Source: Modestobacter italicus
GTDB taxonomy: Bacteria > Actinomycetota > Actinomycetes > Mycobacteriales > Geodermatophilaceae
NCBI RefSeq assembly: GCF_000306785.1
Contig: NC_017955.1
Location: 2,666,001-2,730,000 of the forward strand
DNA length: 64,000 nucleotides
Direction: 5' to 3'
Both the position numbers and the translations under genes were made by a program. Below, piece after piece: positions 15,219 through 24,948 of the stretch. Under the pieces are notes generated by a model. The model saw only the letters and a program-made list of their open reading frames with translations, was not told where the DNA came from and ran no database searches. The stretch's first letter is position 1, and every line of letters starts with the position of its first letter.

Positions 15219-17762
15219 GTGCAGACCGGGGACCCGATGAGCGTGCAGGTGGTGCCCGGCGCTCCCCCGGGGCTGAGCGAGCGGGAGGCCGAGGCGCGGC
15301 GCCGGCGGGGCGAGGCCAACACCGCGACCCGGGGCTCCTCGCGGAGCTACGCCGCGGTCCTGCGCACCAACGTCTTCTCCTTCTTCAACCTCGTGCTGTT
15401 CGTCATCGGCGCGGCGCTGCTCGCGCTGGGCCGCTACGACGACGCCCTCACCAGCGTCGGCCTGGGCCTGGTCAACGCCGCCATCAGCGCCGTGCAGGAG
15501 ATCCGGGCCAAGCGCAAGCTCGACCGGCTGCAGCTGCTCAGCCGCGGCCGGGTCACCGTCGTCCGCGACGGCCGGGACGTCGAGGTGGTCCCCGACCAGG
15601 TCGTCCGCGGCGACGTGCTGCACCTGCGCCCCGGCGACCAGGTCGTCGTCGACGGCCCGGTCCTGGACGGCGGCCGGCTGGAGGTGGACGAGTCGCTGCT
15701 GACCGGCGAGTCCGAGGCGCTGCGCAAGGAGCCCGGCGACGACCTGCTCTCCGGCAGCCACTGCGTGGGCGGCGAGGGCCACCAGCTGGCCCGGGACGTC
15801 GGCGCGGCCAGCCACGCCAGCCGGCTGACCGCCGACGTGCGCCGGGTGTCGACCGACAGCACGCCGCTGCAGCGGCGGATCGGGTTCGTCGTCCGGCTGG
15901 TGATGGTGCTGGTCGGCCTGATGAGCGCGGCGATCCTGGCGCAGGCCGGGCTGGAGGGCTTCTCGCTGGAGCGGGTCGTGCAGACCACCGCGGTGCTGTC
16001 CGGGCTGGTCCCCTACGGGTTGTTCTTCCTCGTCGCCGTCGCCTACACCGTCGGCGCGGCGCGGAGCGCCGGCCACGGCGCGCTCGTGCAGCAGGTCAAC
16101 GCGGTGGAGTCGTTGAGCAACGTCGACGTCGTCTGCACCGACAAGACCGGCACCCTCACCACCGGCCGGCTGACCCTCGCCGAGGTGCTGCCGGTGGGCC
16201 CGCTGCCGGCCGCCGACGTCGAGCGGCTGGTCGGCTCGATGGCGGCCAGCACCACGGCGGGGAACCTGACGACGGCGGCACTGGCGGGCGCGCTGCCCGG
16301 GGAGCCGCTGCCGGTCCGGGACGAGGTGCCGTTCTCCTCGGCGCTGCGGTGGAGCGCGCTGCGCACCGACGGCACGCTCTACGTGCTAGGCGCTCCCGAC
16401 CGGCTGGCCGCGCAGCTGACCGGGGGGCCGCTGACCGACGCGGTGGCCGCGCGCACCGCCCAGGGGCTGCGCGTGCTCGTCGCCGCCCGGGCCGTCGACG
16501 CCACCGCCCCGCTGCGCGACGCCTCCGGCCGGCCGCGGCTGCCGGCGCTGGAGCCGGTGGCGCTGGTGGTGCTCGCCGACGAGCTGCGTCCCGGCGTCCC
16601 CGAGGCGATCGCGCGGTTCGCCGCCGACGGCGTCGACCTGAAGGTCGTCTCCGGCGACGACCCGGCCACCGTGGCGGCGCTGGCCCGGCAGGCCGGGCTG
16701 CCCGCCGGGGACCCGGTGAGCGGGGCCGGGCTGGACGCGCTGACCGACGCCGAGCTGGACGAGGTGGTCGCCGGGGCCGTCGTGTTCGGCCGGGTCACCC
16801 CCGAGCAGAAGGAGCGCCTGGTGGGCTCGCTGCGCCGGCGCGGCCGCTACGTGGCGATGATCGGCGACGGGGTGAACGACGCCCGGGCGCTCAAGCGGGC
16901 CCAGGTCGGGGTGGCGATGCGCAGCGGCAGCGCGGTCACCCGGGACGTCGCCGACATCGTGCTCACCGACGACTCGCTGGCCGCGCTGCTGCCCGCCCAG
17001 CACGAGGGCCGCCGGATCATCGCAGGCATCGGCACCTCGATGCAGGTGTTCCTGGCCCGGGTCGGCACCCAGGGCCTGGTCATCCTCACCGTCACCATGC
17101 TCGGGCTGGGCTTCCCCTACTCCCCCGCGCAGGTCGGGCTCACGCTGCTCACCGTCGGCGTCCCGACGCTGTTCCTCACCACCTGGGCGCGCCCGACCGC
17201 CCCGGACCCGCACCTGCTGACCGAGCTGTGGCGGTTCGTCGTCCCGGCGATGGTGCTCACCGCGGCCGCCGGCGCGGCGCTGTACGCCTACCACTACACG
17301 ACCCTGCTGGACGGCTTCGCGCAGTCCCGGGTGCCCGACGTCGTGGTGGCCGACTTCGAGCGGTACACCGGCGTGAGCTCCGGCGACGTGGGGTTCACCG
17401 AGGCCGCGGCGACCATCGGCGCGCAGACGGCGCTGTCGACCTTCGTCTCCTACGCGGCGTTCCTGCTCATCCTCTTCCTGCGCCCGCCGACCCGGTTCTT
17501 CGCCTCCTGGACGCGGCCGGACGGCGACCGGCGACCGGCCGTGCTGGTCCTGGCGCTGTTCCTGGCGTTCTCCGGCGGGTTGTTCGTGCCCTGGTTCACC
17601 GACTGGTTCGGCCTGACGCACGCCGCCGACCCGGTCTTCCGGACGGTGCTGCCGGCCCTGGTGGTCTGGTTCGCGCTGCTCAGCGCGGCCTACCGGCTCC
17701 GGCTCCTGGAGCGGACCCTCGGGCTGGCCCCCGCCCCGGGGGCGGACGACCCCGCGCGCTGA
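15219..17762 (+). CDS. P-type cation-transporting ATPase (HAD-IC, CtpE-like)
   Basis: An 847-residue P-type ATPase. Actuator motif TGES is at 162-165, the phosphorylated Asp308 lies in DKTGTLT, and the hinge GDGVNDARALK is in the P domain. About ten membrane helices are visible (pairs near 50-95, 225-285 and the C-terminal six). In helix M4 the usual PEGL is PYGL (265-268), so the ion-binding Glu is replaced. This occurs in some actinobacterial relatives and makes the ion hard to predict. Overall it resembles the mycobacterial CtpE branch, linked to Ca2+ handling. The start is GTG 15219, with GAGGA 9 bases upstream. ATG 15237 with GGGGA is an alternative. It stands 80 bases after the transporter operon and may have its own promoter. 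Confidence 0.85.
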   Translation: MQTGDPMSVQVVPGAPPGLSEREAEARRRRGEANTATRGSSRSYAAVLRTNVFSFFNLVLFVIGAALLALGRYDDALTSVGLGLVNAAISAVQEIRAKRKLDRLQLLSRGRVTVVRDGRDVEVVPDQVVRGDVLHLRPGDQVVVDGPVLDGGRLEVDESLLTGESEALRKEPGDDLLSGSHCVGGEGHQLARDVGAASHASRLTADVRRVSTDSTPLQRRIGFVVRLVMVLVGLMSAAILAQAGLEGFSLERVVQTTAVLSGLVPYGLFFLVAVAYTVGAARSAGHGALVQQVNAVESLSNVDVVCTDKTGTLTTGRLTLAEVLPVGPLPAADVERLVGSMAASTTAGNLTTAALAGALPGEPLPVRDEVPFSSALRWSALRTDGTLYVLGAPDRLAAQLTGGPLTDAVAARTAQGLRVLVAARAVDATAPLRDASGRPRLPALEPVALVVLADELRPGVPEAIARFAADGVDLKVVSGDDPATVAALARQAGLPAGDPVSGAGLDALTDAELDEVVAGAVVFGRVTPEQKERLVGSLRRRGRYVAMIGDGVNDARALKRAQVGVAMRSGSAVTRDVADIVLTDDSLAALLPAQHEGRRIIAGIGTSMQVFLARVGTQGLVILTVTMLGLGFPYSPAQVGLTLLTVGVPTLFLTTWARPTAPDPHLLTELWRFVVPAMVLTAAAGAALYAYHYTTLLDGFAQSRVPDVVVADFERYTGVSSGDVGFTEAAATIGAQTALSTFVSYAAFLLILFLRPPTRFFASWTRPDGDRRPAVLVLALFLAFSGGLFVPWFTDWFGLTHAADPVFRTVLPALVVWFALLSAAYRLRLLERTLGLAPAPGADDPAR

Positions 17763-17784
17763 ACGCCCCGGCCCGGGTCCCGGA

Positions 17785-20501
17785 TCACCGTGCGACGTCG
17801 TCGTCCGCCCCGCCGGGGTCCATCGCGGCCGGCGCACCGTCGCTGCGGCTCCCCCCGGCGGCCGCCGTCTCCGCCAGGGTCCGGTCCAGCGCCTGGACCA
17901 GGGACCACCCCCGGCCCTCGGCGCTGGCCGCCTCGTGGCCCTCGACTCCCAACTGCTGCCGTGTGCGGGCGGTGAGCTCCTCGGTCAGGGTGCCCAGCAC
18001 CGGCCACAGCGGCGGCGTGGTGTCCTGGCGTGCCCGGTCCACCGCACCCAGGGCCCGTGCGGCCGCTGCCGGCCGGCCGTCCTCCAGGGCCACCGCGGCC
18101 AGGCCCACGAGACCGTGGACCATGTTGGCGGGGGTGCCGTTCCGCCGGTTCGCGGCCGCACCGTCGAGGATGGTCCGGCGTCCGCCGGACACGTCACCCC
18201 GGCCGAGCAGGACCAGGCCGAGCAGGCTGAGGACCTCACCGGCTGCGCTCGACTCCTCCAGCCGGATCGCCATCTCCAGGGCTGCCCGGTAGCTCGTCTC
18301 GGCGCCGTGGTGGTCCCGGAGGAGCAGGGCGAGGTTCCCGCGGATCAGCGCGGCGACCATCAGCCCGACCTCCTGGCTCGCCGCCGCGAAGCCGGCCTCC
18401 ACCTCGTCGATGCACCGGGACGCCTCCTCGACCGAGCCGTCGGCGAGGGCGGCGTAGACGCCGGCCAGGCCCGCGCCGGCCCGGTCGTAGTGGTGCTCGG
18501 GATCGTCGACGTCGACCGGGAGCAGCCGGCGGCCCTCCTCCAGGAGCGGGCGCACGGTGCTGAGGTCGCCGAGGAAGCCGGCCGCCATCGCACGGGTGAC
18601 GAGCACCCGCCCGCGCACGGCGGGCGGCAGCTCGTCCGCCGATCGCAGCAGCCCGTCCAGCCAGGCCGCGAACTCCCCCACCCCGTCGCGCCGCACCAGG
18701 TACGGCAACGAGTTCCGGGCCAGCACCACCCCCGTCTGCCCGTCGCCGGCCGCGACGGCCCGGTGGACCGCGGCCCGGAGGTCAGCCCGCTCGTGGTCGA
18801 AGCGGGCGAGGGCGGCCGGGAAGCCGAGGGCGCCCGTGTGCCAGAACGAGTCGGACAGCGCCAGCAGCCACTGGCTGTGGCGTCGCTCGGTCTCCGCGCG
18901 GTCCGCGGAGGCCAGCAGCTTCTCCACCGCGTGGCTCCGCACCGTGTCGAGCATCGACCAGCGCGGTTCCGAGGCGGATCCGTCGGCGGCGACCAGCAGG
19001 CTGGCGTCCAGCAGGGCAGCGAGGGCGTCGATGACGGCAGGCTCGCCGGCCCGGCCGCAGACGGCCTCGGCCGCGTCGAGCGTCCACCCGCCGGAGAAGA
19101 CGCCGAGCCGGGTGAACACCGCCTGCTCGTGGCGGCCCAGGAGGCTGGAGCTCCACTCCATGGTCGCGCGCAGGGTGCGCTGGCGCTCGGGGAGGTCCAC
19201 CGGGCCGTCCCCGATCACGTCCAGCCGCTCGGCGAGGCGGGCCAGCAGCGCAGGAGCGGGCAGCAGCCGGATCCGGGCGGCGGCGAGCTCGATGGCCAGC
19301 GGGAGCCCGTCGAGCCGTCGGCAGATCTCGGCGACGACGGCCGCGTTGCCCGCGTCCAGCGTGAAGCCGGGGTGGACGGCGGCTGCGCGCTCGGCGAACA
19401 ACCGCTCCGCCGGGGTGGCGGCCAGGGGTGCCACGGGGTGGAGCCGCTCGGGCCGGACGCGCAGCGCCTGCCGGCTGGTGACCAGCACGACGAGGGCCGG
19501 CACCGCCTCCAGCAGGGCCGCGACGTCGCCGGCGGCCGCCACCACCTGCTCGAAGTTGTCCAGCACCAGCAGCAGCCGGTCCTCGCCGAGTGCCGCTCGG
19601 AGCGCGTCCAGCGCCGCCACCCCGGGGTCGCGCGGGCGCCCACGGCGTCGGCCACCGTCGGGAGGACGAGGGAGGGGTCGGTGAGCGCGCTCAACGGCAC
19701 GAACACCACGCCGTCCGGGAACGCGCCGGCCACCGCCCGCGCCGCCTCGAGTGCCAGCCTGGTCTTCCCCACACCACCCGGTCCGGTGACCGTCACCAGC
19801 CGCGTCCCGGGGTCGGTCAGCAGCGCCTCCAGGACGGGGAGGTCCTCGTCGCGACCGAGCACCTCCCCGACCGGCACGGGCAGGGGCCGGCGTCGGTGCT
19901 GGCTCAGCGTGGCGGGTGCGGGGAACGAGGTGGGCAGTCCCTCGACGTCCAGCTGGTAGAGGCCGGCGGGCTCCGGGAAGTCCTTCAGCGCATGCCGGCC
20001 CAGGCTGCGCACCGCCGTCCCGGACGGTGGTTCGTCGCCGACGAGGGCCGCGGTGGCCTCGGACAGCAGCACCTGGCCGCCGGCCGCCGCTGCCGCGATC
20101 CGCGCCGCCCGGTGCACCGCCAGACCCACGTAGCCGCCCCCGGCGAGGGTGGCCTCACCGCTGTGCAGCCCCATCCGCACCCGCACCCGGGCGCTCTCCG
20201 GCCACGGGTGGGCCGCCAGTGACAACTGCGCCTCGGCCGCGGCGGCGACCGCCTCGGTGGCGGCGGGGAACGCCACCATGAACGAGTCCCCCTGGGTGTC
20301 CACCTCCCGCCCGCCGTGGGCCGCGACGGCGGCTCGCACCACGGTCCGGTGGTCCGCGAGCGCGGCTGCGTACTCCCGCCGGTCCTCCCGGAGGAGCCGC
20401 GTGGACCCCGCGATGTCGGTGAAGAGGAACGTCACCGTGCCGGTGGGCAGCGCCCCGTCCTCCGGCTGCTGCCCTGCGCCGGTCGTGACGTTCCGGGCCA
20501 T
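17785..20501 (-). pseudogene. nucleotide cyclase-ATPase-TPR regulator, frameshifted
   Basis: A large signalling protein of the type frequent in actinobacteria. The N-terminal class III adenylate/guanylate cyclase domain (residues 20-180) has metal-binding FTDIAGST and DTQGDSF. An AAA/NB-ARC-like ATPase follows, with Walker A TGPGGVGKT (about 245) and, after the break, Walker B LLLVLDNFEQV. TPR-like helices run to the end. No C-terminal HTH is visible. Two frames are needed: 20501 leftward to about 19630, then a second frame from there to 17785. The junction is in the alternating GC run at 19628-19636. A missing base would give about 905 residues. It is transcribed away from the neighbouring RsbW-like gene. 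It may respond to, or produce, a cyclic nucleotide, but the metal residues alone do not prove activity. Confidence 0.72.
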
Positions 20502-20757
20502 GTCCGTCTCGCTCTCCTGGCGTGGCCCCGGCGGAGCAGGCCCCTGGACGGGGCCAGCTTAGGAACGGTGCCGCTCGCCCACCAGGCCCGGTCGACCGGT
20601 CCGGCCGGGAGCGGTGACCCCGCTGACCGGTTGATCGACGTGCCCGCCCGCCCGGGGAGTGGGACGCTGGGAGCTCGGTGCGCCCGGTCGACCCTGCCGA
20701 CCGGGTGCCGTCCTCCCCAGCGCGGCGAGACCAGCCGCTCGACCACAGCAGGAGCCG

Positions 20758-21191
20758 ATGAGCACCGGCCACGCCGCCACCTGGGCGCAGCGCGTCCCCC
20801 CGACCCCGACCGCGGCCCGCGACACCTGGACCTGGGCCATCGCCCGCCCCGCCGAGCTCACCGCGGCACGCACCGACCTGCGCCGCAGCCTGCCCGCGGG
20901 GGCCTCGCCCGACGACGTCGACCGGCTGCTGCTCGCTTCGAGGAGCTCGCCTCGAACGGTCTGCGGCACAGCGGCGCCCCGATCCGGGTCCAGGTGCACG
21001 GGTGCCCGCACGGGTGGCTGATCGACGTCAGCGACGCCTGCCCGGACTCCCCGCCCGCGCCGGCGGTCGGCCGGGACCCGGCCCTGGGCGGGCTGGGGCT
21101 GCACCTGGTCGCCCGGTTGGCGGCGGCGGTCGGCTGGGCCGCCGATGGTGGCCGCAAGCACGTCTGGGCCGCGGTGCTGCCCGCGGTCTGA
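20758..21191 (+). pseudogene. RsbW-type anti-sigma ATPase (HATPase_c_2), frameshifted
   Basis: A short GHKL-fold serine kinase/ATPase of the anti-sigma-factor family. The start is ATG 20758 with GGAG just upstream. The first frame ends its homology at DDVDRLLLA. The second continues FEELASNGLRHS, the N-box whose Asn binds Mg-ATP, then GLGLHLVARLA (G2 box). A base is missing near 20936 (GCTTC where GCCTTC is expected); restoring it gives a 144-residue protein of normal length. It converges with a PP2C phosphatase gene, with stops only 4 bases apart. Such kinases and RsbU-like phosphatases act oppositely on an anti-anti-sigma factor, so a partner-switching role is likely. Confidence 0.7.
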
Positions 21192-21195
21192 CCGG

Positions 21196-22521
21196 TCAGC
21201 TGTCGATGTCGCCGGCGGGCAGGCCGCCCAGGATGCCGCGGGCCAGCTCGTCGTCCCGGGGCGGCCCGCGCCACTCGACGAGGAGCAGCGAGGCGTCGTC
21301 GCTGGTCCGGCCCCCGCGCGCGGCCATCAGGGTGTGCGAGAGCCGCCGCACGGTCTCGGCCACGCCCAGCCCGTCGGACCCGCTCTGCTCGACGAGCTCC
21401 CCCAGCCGGGCCTCGCCGAACTGGCCGCCGTCCTCGAGCCGCTCCTCGACGACGCCGTCGGTGAAGAACAGCACCCGGTCACCCGGCGCCAGCTGCACGG
21501 TCTGCACCGCGGGCGTGGCGCCGCCGAACCCCACCGGCCGGGTGATCGGCCCGGTCAGCTCGGACACCGCGCCGCCCGCGCGGACCAGCAGCGCTGCGGG
21601 GTGGCCGGCGTTGACCCAGCTGAGCACGCCGGTCTCGGTGTCCAGCCGGCCGACCTGGGCGGTGGCGAAGCGGCCCGGGTGGGATGCGGCGAGCACGTCG
21701 TCCATGTGCACGTAGAGGTCCGGCAGCGACGCAGCCGACCGCCGGCCGTGCCGGTAGGCGGCCACCACCACGGTGGCCATGATCGCCGCCTCCAGCCCGT
21801 GGCCCATGGCGTCGAAGACGGCCAGGTGCAGGACGTGGTCGTCGAGGGCGTAGTCGAAGCTGTCCCCGCCCACGTCGTAGGCCGGTTCCAGGATGCCGGC
21901 CAGGGCGACGTCCGGGGTGGTCATCACCAGCGGCGGCAGCGTCTGCCACTGCAGGTGCGCCGACAGGCTCATCGGCGCGGCGGCCCGCACCTGGGCGAAC
22001 GTGCCGGTGTACAGCGACTTGGTGACGACGAGGTCGGCGGTCAGCCCGGCCAGCCGCTGGGCGAGCCGGCGGTCGTTGTCGTCGACCCCGGGCAGGGTGA
22101 ACGCCAGCACGCCGACCCGGTCCGAGCCGTCCAGCATCGGCAGGTACAGCCGCACGCAGCCGTCGGCCAGCGGCTGCTCGATCCGGGCGTCCTGGGTGAA
22201 GGCGCGCCCGGGCAGGCTCCCGTCGATCGGCGCCGGCACGCCGCGCAGACCCGGTCCGGTGAGGGGTTGCAGGGTCCGCTGGTCGTAGTCCTGCAGCCAG
22301 ATGCTCACGTCGGTGCCGCCGACGGCGGTGATCTCCTGGGCCACCAGCGGGCCGACCAGCCGGGCCGGCATCAGGTGCGCCCGGTCGAGCAGGGAGCCCA
22401 GCACCCGCTCACCGAGGCTCTCGGTGCGGGACCGCCCCGCCGCGTCCGCGAAGCCGACCCCCGGGCCGGGCTGCCGGGTGCGCACCGCGGCGCCGAGCTG
22501 GTCGTGCACGTCGTCCGGCAT
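21196..22521 (-). CDS. GAF-SpoIIE PP2C phosphatase (RsbU-like)
   Basis: A 441-residue cytoplasmic signalling phosphatase. Residues about 35-190 look like a GAF sensor (SIWLQDYDQRTLQPLTGPGL, GSLPGRAFT). Residues 215-435 are a PPM/SpoIIE domain with metal-binding Asp residues in DVGGDSFDYA, DAMGHG and RTSDDASLLLVEW. It probably dephosphorylates an STAS anti-anti-sigma factor, releasing a sigma factor in response to a ligand or redox cue at the GAF domain. The start is ATG 22521, preceded by GGGAGGA, which overrules longer upstream extensions of the frame. It faces the RsbW-type kinase gene tail to tail. Confidence 0.85.
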   Translation of the reverse strand: MPDDVHDQLGAAVRTRQPGPGVGFADAAGRSRTESLGERVLGSLLDRAHLMPARLVGPLVAQEITAVGGTDVSIWLQDYDQRTLQPLTGPGLRGVPAPIDGSLPGRAFTQDARIEQPLADGCVRLYLPMLDGSDRVGVLAFTLPGVDDNDRRLAQRLAGLTADLVVTKSLYTGTFAQVRAAAPMSLSAHLQWQTLPPLVMTTPDVALAGILEPAYDVGGDSFDYALDDHVLHLAVFDAMGHGLEAAIMATVVVAAYRHGRRSAASLPDLYVHMDDVLAASHPGRFATAQVGRLDTETGVLSWVNAGHPAALLVRAGGAVSELTGPITRPVGFGGATPAVQTVQLAPGDRVLFFTDGVVEERLEDGGQFGEARLGELVEQSGSDGLGVAETVRRLSHTLMAARGGRTSDDASLLLVEWRGPPRDDELARGILGGLPAGDIDS

Positions 22522-22631
22522 CGGTCCTCCCACCAGGTCCCGCCACGGCAGGGGTGACCGGTCGGCGACCCAGGCGCTCCGGCGGAGCGCCGGGTGGAGC
22601 AGGGCCGAGCCTAGCCCGTCCCGCGGCCGGG

Positions 22632-23843
22632 TCAGCCGACCTCGAGCCGGACGGGGAGGCTCTCCCAGGCCCGCAGCGTGTTGTTGTGGTGCCGGCGGGG
22701 AGCCCCGGCCAGCTCGATCGACCGGACCCGCCGGGCCAGTGCGGTGAGCACGGCCTCGGCCTCGAGCCGGGCGACGTGCTGGCCGACGCACTGGTGCAGG
22801 CCCATGCCGAAGCCCACGTGGCCGGAGGGGTCGCGGCCCAGGTCGAACCGGTCGGGGTCGGTCCACCGGCGCGGGTCGCGGTTGGCGGCGGCCAGGAACA
22901 TCAGCACCTTGCGCCCCTCGGGGACGACGGTGCCGCCGATCCGCACGTCGGTGGTCGCGGTCCGGAAGAAGGTCTGCACCGGGGACTCCCAGCGGACCGC
23001 CTCGTCGAACGCCACCCGCGCGAGACCCGGGTCTTGACGGAGCCGCTGCCACTGGTCGGGATGGGTGGCGAAGCCGGAGAGGACGGCGGAGATGCCGTGC
23101 ACCGTGGTGTCCACCCCGGCGGTGAGCAACGAGCGGACGACCAGCGGGGCCATCGCCGGGGTGATGTCGCCGCGGTCGGCCGCGGCCCAGATGTCGGCCC
23201 CGAACCCCTCGGGGGCGAGGACGTCGCGGGCGCACACGCTGCCCACCCACCCGGACAGCTCGGCAACCCGGTGCTCCCCCTTGGCCACCAGGTCGTTGGC
23301 GGGCCCGAAGGCGTTGAAGGCGTGGTCCCCGTAGGGCAGCAGGTTCTCCCGGCCCTCCGCCGGCAGCCCGACGGCGTCGGGGAAGACCCGCAGCGGGAAC
23401 GCCTCGGCCAGCCGGGGGACGACGTCGAACTCCGGGCCATCGGCGAGCACCTCGTCGACCAGCACCTCGGCGTCGGCGACCCACGCGTCGCGCAGGCCGC
23501 GCAGGGCCCGCGGGCCCAGCACCTTGCTGAGCACCCGGCGCGGTGCGTCGTGCCGCGGCGGGTCGGCCTCCAGCAGCAGGCTGGGCGGGCGCCACGGCTT
23601 CTCGGTGCGGAAGTTGGACAGCCCCACGCCGGCGGCGGACTGGAACTGCTGCCAGTCGACCAGGGCGGCGTGCACCTGCTCGTAGCGCGCCAGGGCGTAC
23701 ACGTCGTAGCGGCTCAGGTACACGACCGGACCGGCCTCGCGCAGCTGCTCGTGCATCGGCAGCGGGTCCTCGAGGACCTCGTGGCTGAACGGGTCGGCGT
23801 CGCTGACCGGCAGGTCGGTGGCGCGGCTCGGGGCGAGGGTCAC
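22632..23843 (-). CDS. cytochrome P450, CYP199A-like (para-substituted benzoate oxidation)
   Basis: A 403-residue soluble P450. The heme ligand is Cys352 in FGMGLHQCVG, the K-helix ExxR lies in FDEAVRWESP, and the I-helix contains LLTAGVDTTVHG. The stretch WESPVQTFFRTAT, VLMFLAAANRDPRRW and the C-terminal NNTLRAWESLPVRL closely follow CYP199A proteins, which O-demethylate 4-methoxybenzoate and oxidise other para-substituted benzoates. It sits 24 bases downstream of a PDR-type reductase gene on the same strand, which probably supplies its electrons. An IclR regulator is divergent to that pair. The expected product, 4-hydroxybenzoate or protocatechuate-type acids, would feed the beta-ketoadipate pathway, not seen in this window. 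Subfamily assignment is from memory of motifs. Confidence 0.85.
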   Translation of the reverse strand: MTLAPSRATDLPVSDADPFSHEVLEDPLPMHEQLREAGPVVYLSRYDVYALARYEQVHAALVDWQQFQSAAGVGLSNFRTEKPWRPPSLLLEADPPRHDAPRRVLSKVLGPRALRGLRDAWVADAEVLVDEVLADGPEFDVVPRLAEAFPLRVFPDAVGLPAEGRENLLPYGDHAFNAFGPANDLVAKGEHRVAELSGWVGSVCARDVLAPEGFGADIWAAADRGDITPAMAPLVVRSLLTAGVDTTVHGISAVLSGFATHPDQWQRLRQDPGLARVAFDEAVRWESPVQTFFRTATTDVRIGGTVVPEGRKVLMFLAAANRDPRRWTDPDRFDLGRDPSGHVGFGMGLHQCVGQHVARLEAEAVLTALARRVRSIELAGAPRRHHNNTLRAWESLPVRLEVG

Positions 23844-23867
23844 GGCAGGCTCCAGCGGGTCGGCGGT

Positions 23868-24851
23868 TCAGAGGTCGAGGACGAGGCGGTCGCTGCACGA
23901 CCGGGAGACGCAGGGGTACATGCAGTCGCCGGCAGCGCGCTCCGCGTCGTCCAGCAGGGAGTCGCGGTGGTCGGGGACACCGGCGAGCACGGTGGTCTCG
24001 CAGGTGCCGCAGGTGCCCTGCCGGCAGGAGGACAGGACCTCCACGCCGGCGGCGGCGACCGCCTCCAGCACCGAGACGTCCGGGGCGACGGTGACCGTCC
24101 GCCCGGAGCGGTGCAGCTCCACGTCGAAGGACGTCGTCCGGACCGGGGCGCCGCGGTCCTCGGCGACGAACCGTTCGACGTGCAGGGAGCGGGCCGGCCA
24201 GCCGGCGCACGCCGCCTCCATCGCGGCCAGGAGGGGCGCCGGCCCGCAGCTGTACACCGGGGTGCCCGGCCGCGGCTCGCCCAGGAAGGCGGGCAGGTCC
24301 AGCAGGCCGTGCTCGTCCTGCGGCCGCACCAGCACCCGGTCGCCGTAGCGGGACAGCTCGGTCAGGAACGCCATCGAGCCGCGCTGCCGCCCGCCGTACA
24401 GCAGCCGCCAGTCGGCGCCGAGCAGCTCGGCCTGCTCCACCATCGGCAGGATCGGGGTGATCCCGATGCCACCGGCCACGAACAGGTAGGACTCGGCGGG
24501 CACGAGCGGGAAGTTGTTCCGCGGACCGCCCAGCCCCACGAGGTGCCCGGGCTCCAACTGCTCGTGCACGTGCCGGGAGCCGCCCCGGCTGGTGGGCTCC
24601 AGCAGCACGCCCACCCGGTAGGTGTGCGCGTCCCAGCGGTCCCCGCACAGCGAGTACTGCCGGGTGAGGCCGTTGTCCAGGGTCAGGTCGACGTGCGCGC
24701 CGGGCGACCAGTCCGGCAGCCGGCCGCCGTCCGGGGCGGCGAGGGTGAGCGTCACCACGCCGTCGGCGACCGGTGTCTTGTCCACCACCCGGACGGTCGT
24801 GCGGTCCACCCCGCCGGAGCGGGTCCTGCTGGGCTGCGTTGCGGTGAGCAC
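23868..24851 (-). CDS. PDR/VanB-type oxidoreductase with C-terminal [2Fe-2S] ferredoxin
   Basis: A 327-residue three-domain electron-transfer protein. The flavin-binding barrel has RQYSLCG (FMN/FAD contact), the NAD domain has VAGGIGITPILPM, and a plant-type ferredoxin domain at the C-terminus has cluster cysteines in SCRQGTCGTC and a fourth cysteine at CMYPC. The domain order matches phthalate dioxygenase reductase and VanB. It should pass electrons from NAD(P)H via FMN to the cluster and on to a partner oxygenase. The next gene downstream, the CYP199A-like P450, is the obvious partner. The C-terminal 250 residues are strikingly like the reductase half of the fused P450 at 28269-30464, indicating duplication. 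Confidence 0.87.
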   Translation of the reverse strand: MLTATQPSRTRSGGVDRTTVRVVDKTPVADGVVTLTLAAPDGGRLPDWSPGAHVDLTLDNGLTRQYSLCGDRWDAHTYRVGVLLEPTSRGGSRHVHEQLEPGHLVGLGGPRNNFPLVPAESYLFVAGGIGITPILPMVEQAELLGADWRLLYGGRQRGSMAFLTELSRYGDRVLVRPQDEHGLLDLPAFLGEPRPGTPVYSCGPAPLLAAMEAACAGWPARSLHVERFVAEDRGAPVRTTSFDVELHRSGRTVTVAPDVSVLEAVAAAGVEVLSSCRQGTCGTCETTVLAGVPDHRDSLLDDAERAAGDCMYPCVSRSCSDRLVLDL

Positions 24852-24948
24852 GGGCGACCTCCTCGTCGTCGTGTCGAGGGTGCGACCCGGGTCACCCCCG
24901 GCAGAAGGGACTTCTCAATGGACGAGAGACCGGTGTCACACTGGGGCC

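Noticed and set aside
24912..24930. Dyad TCTC/GAGA in the IclR-reductase intergenic region as a copy of the island operator
   Set aside because: Arm sequences do not match ATCAGAA/TTCTGAT. It may be an IclR site but is too weak to list separately.
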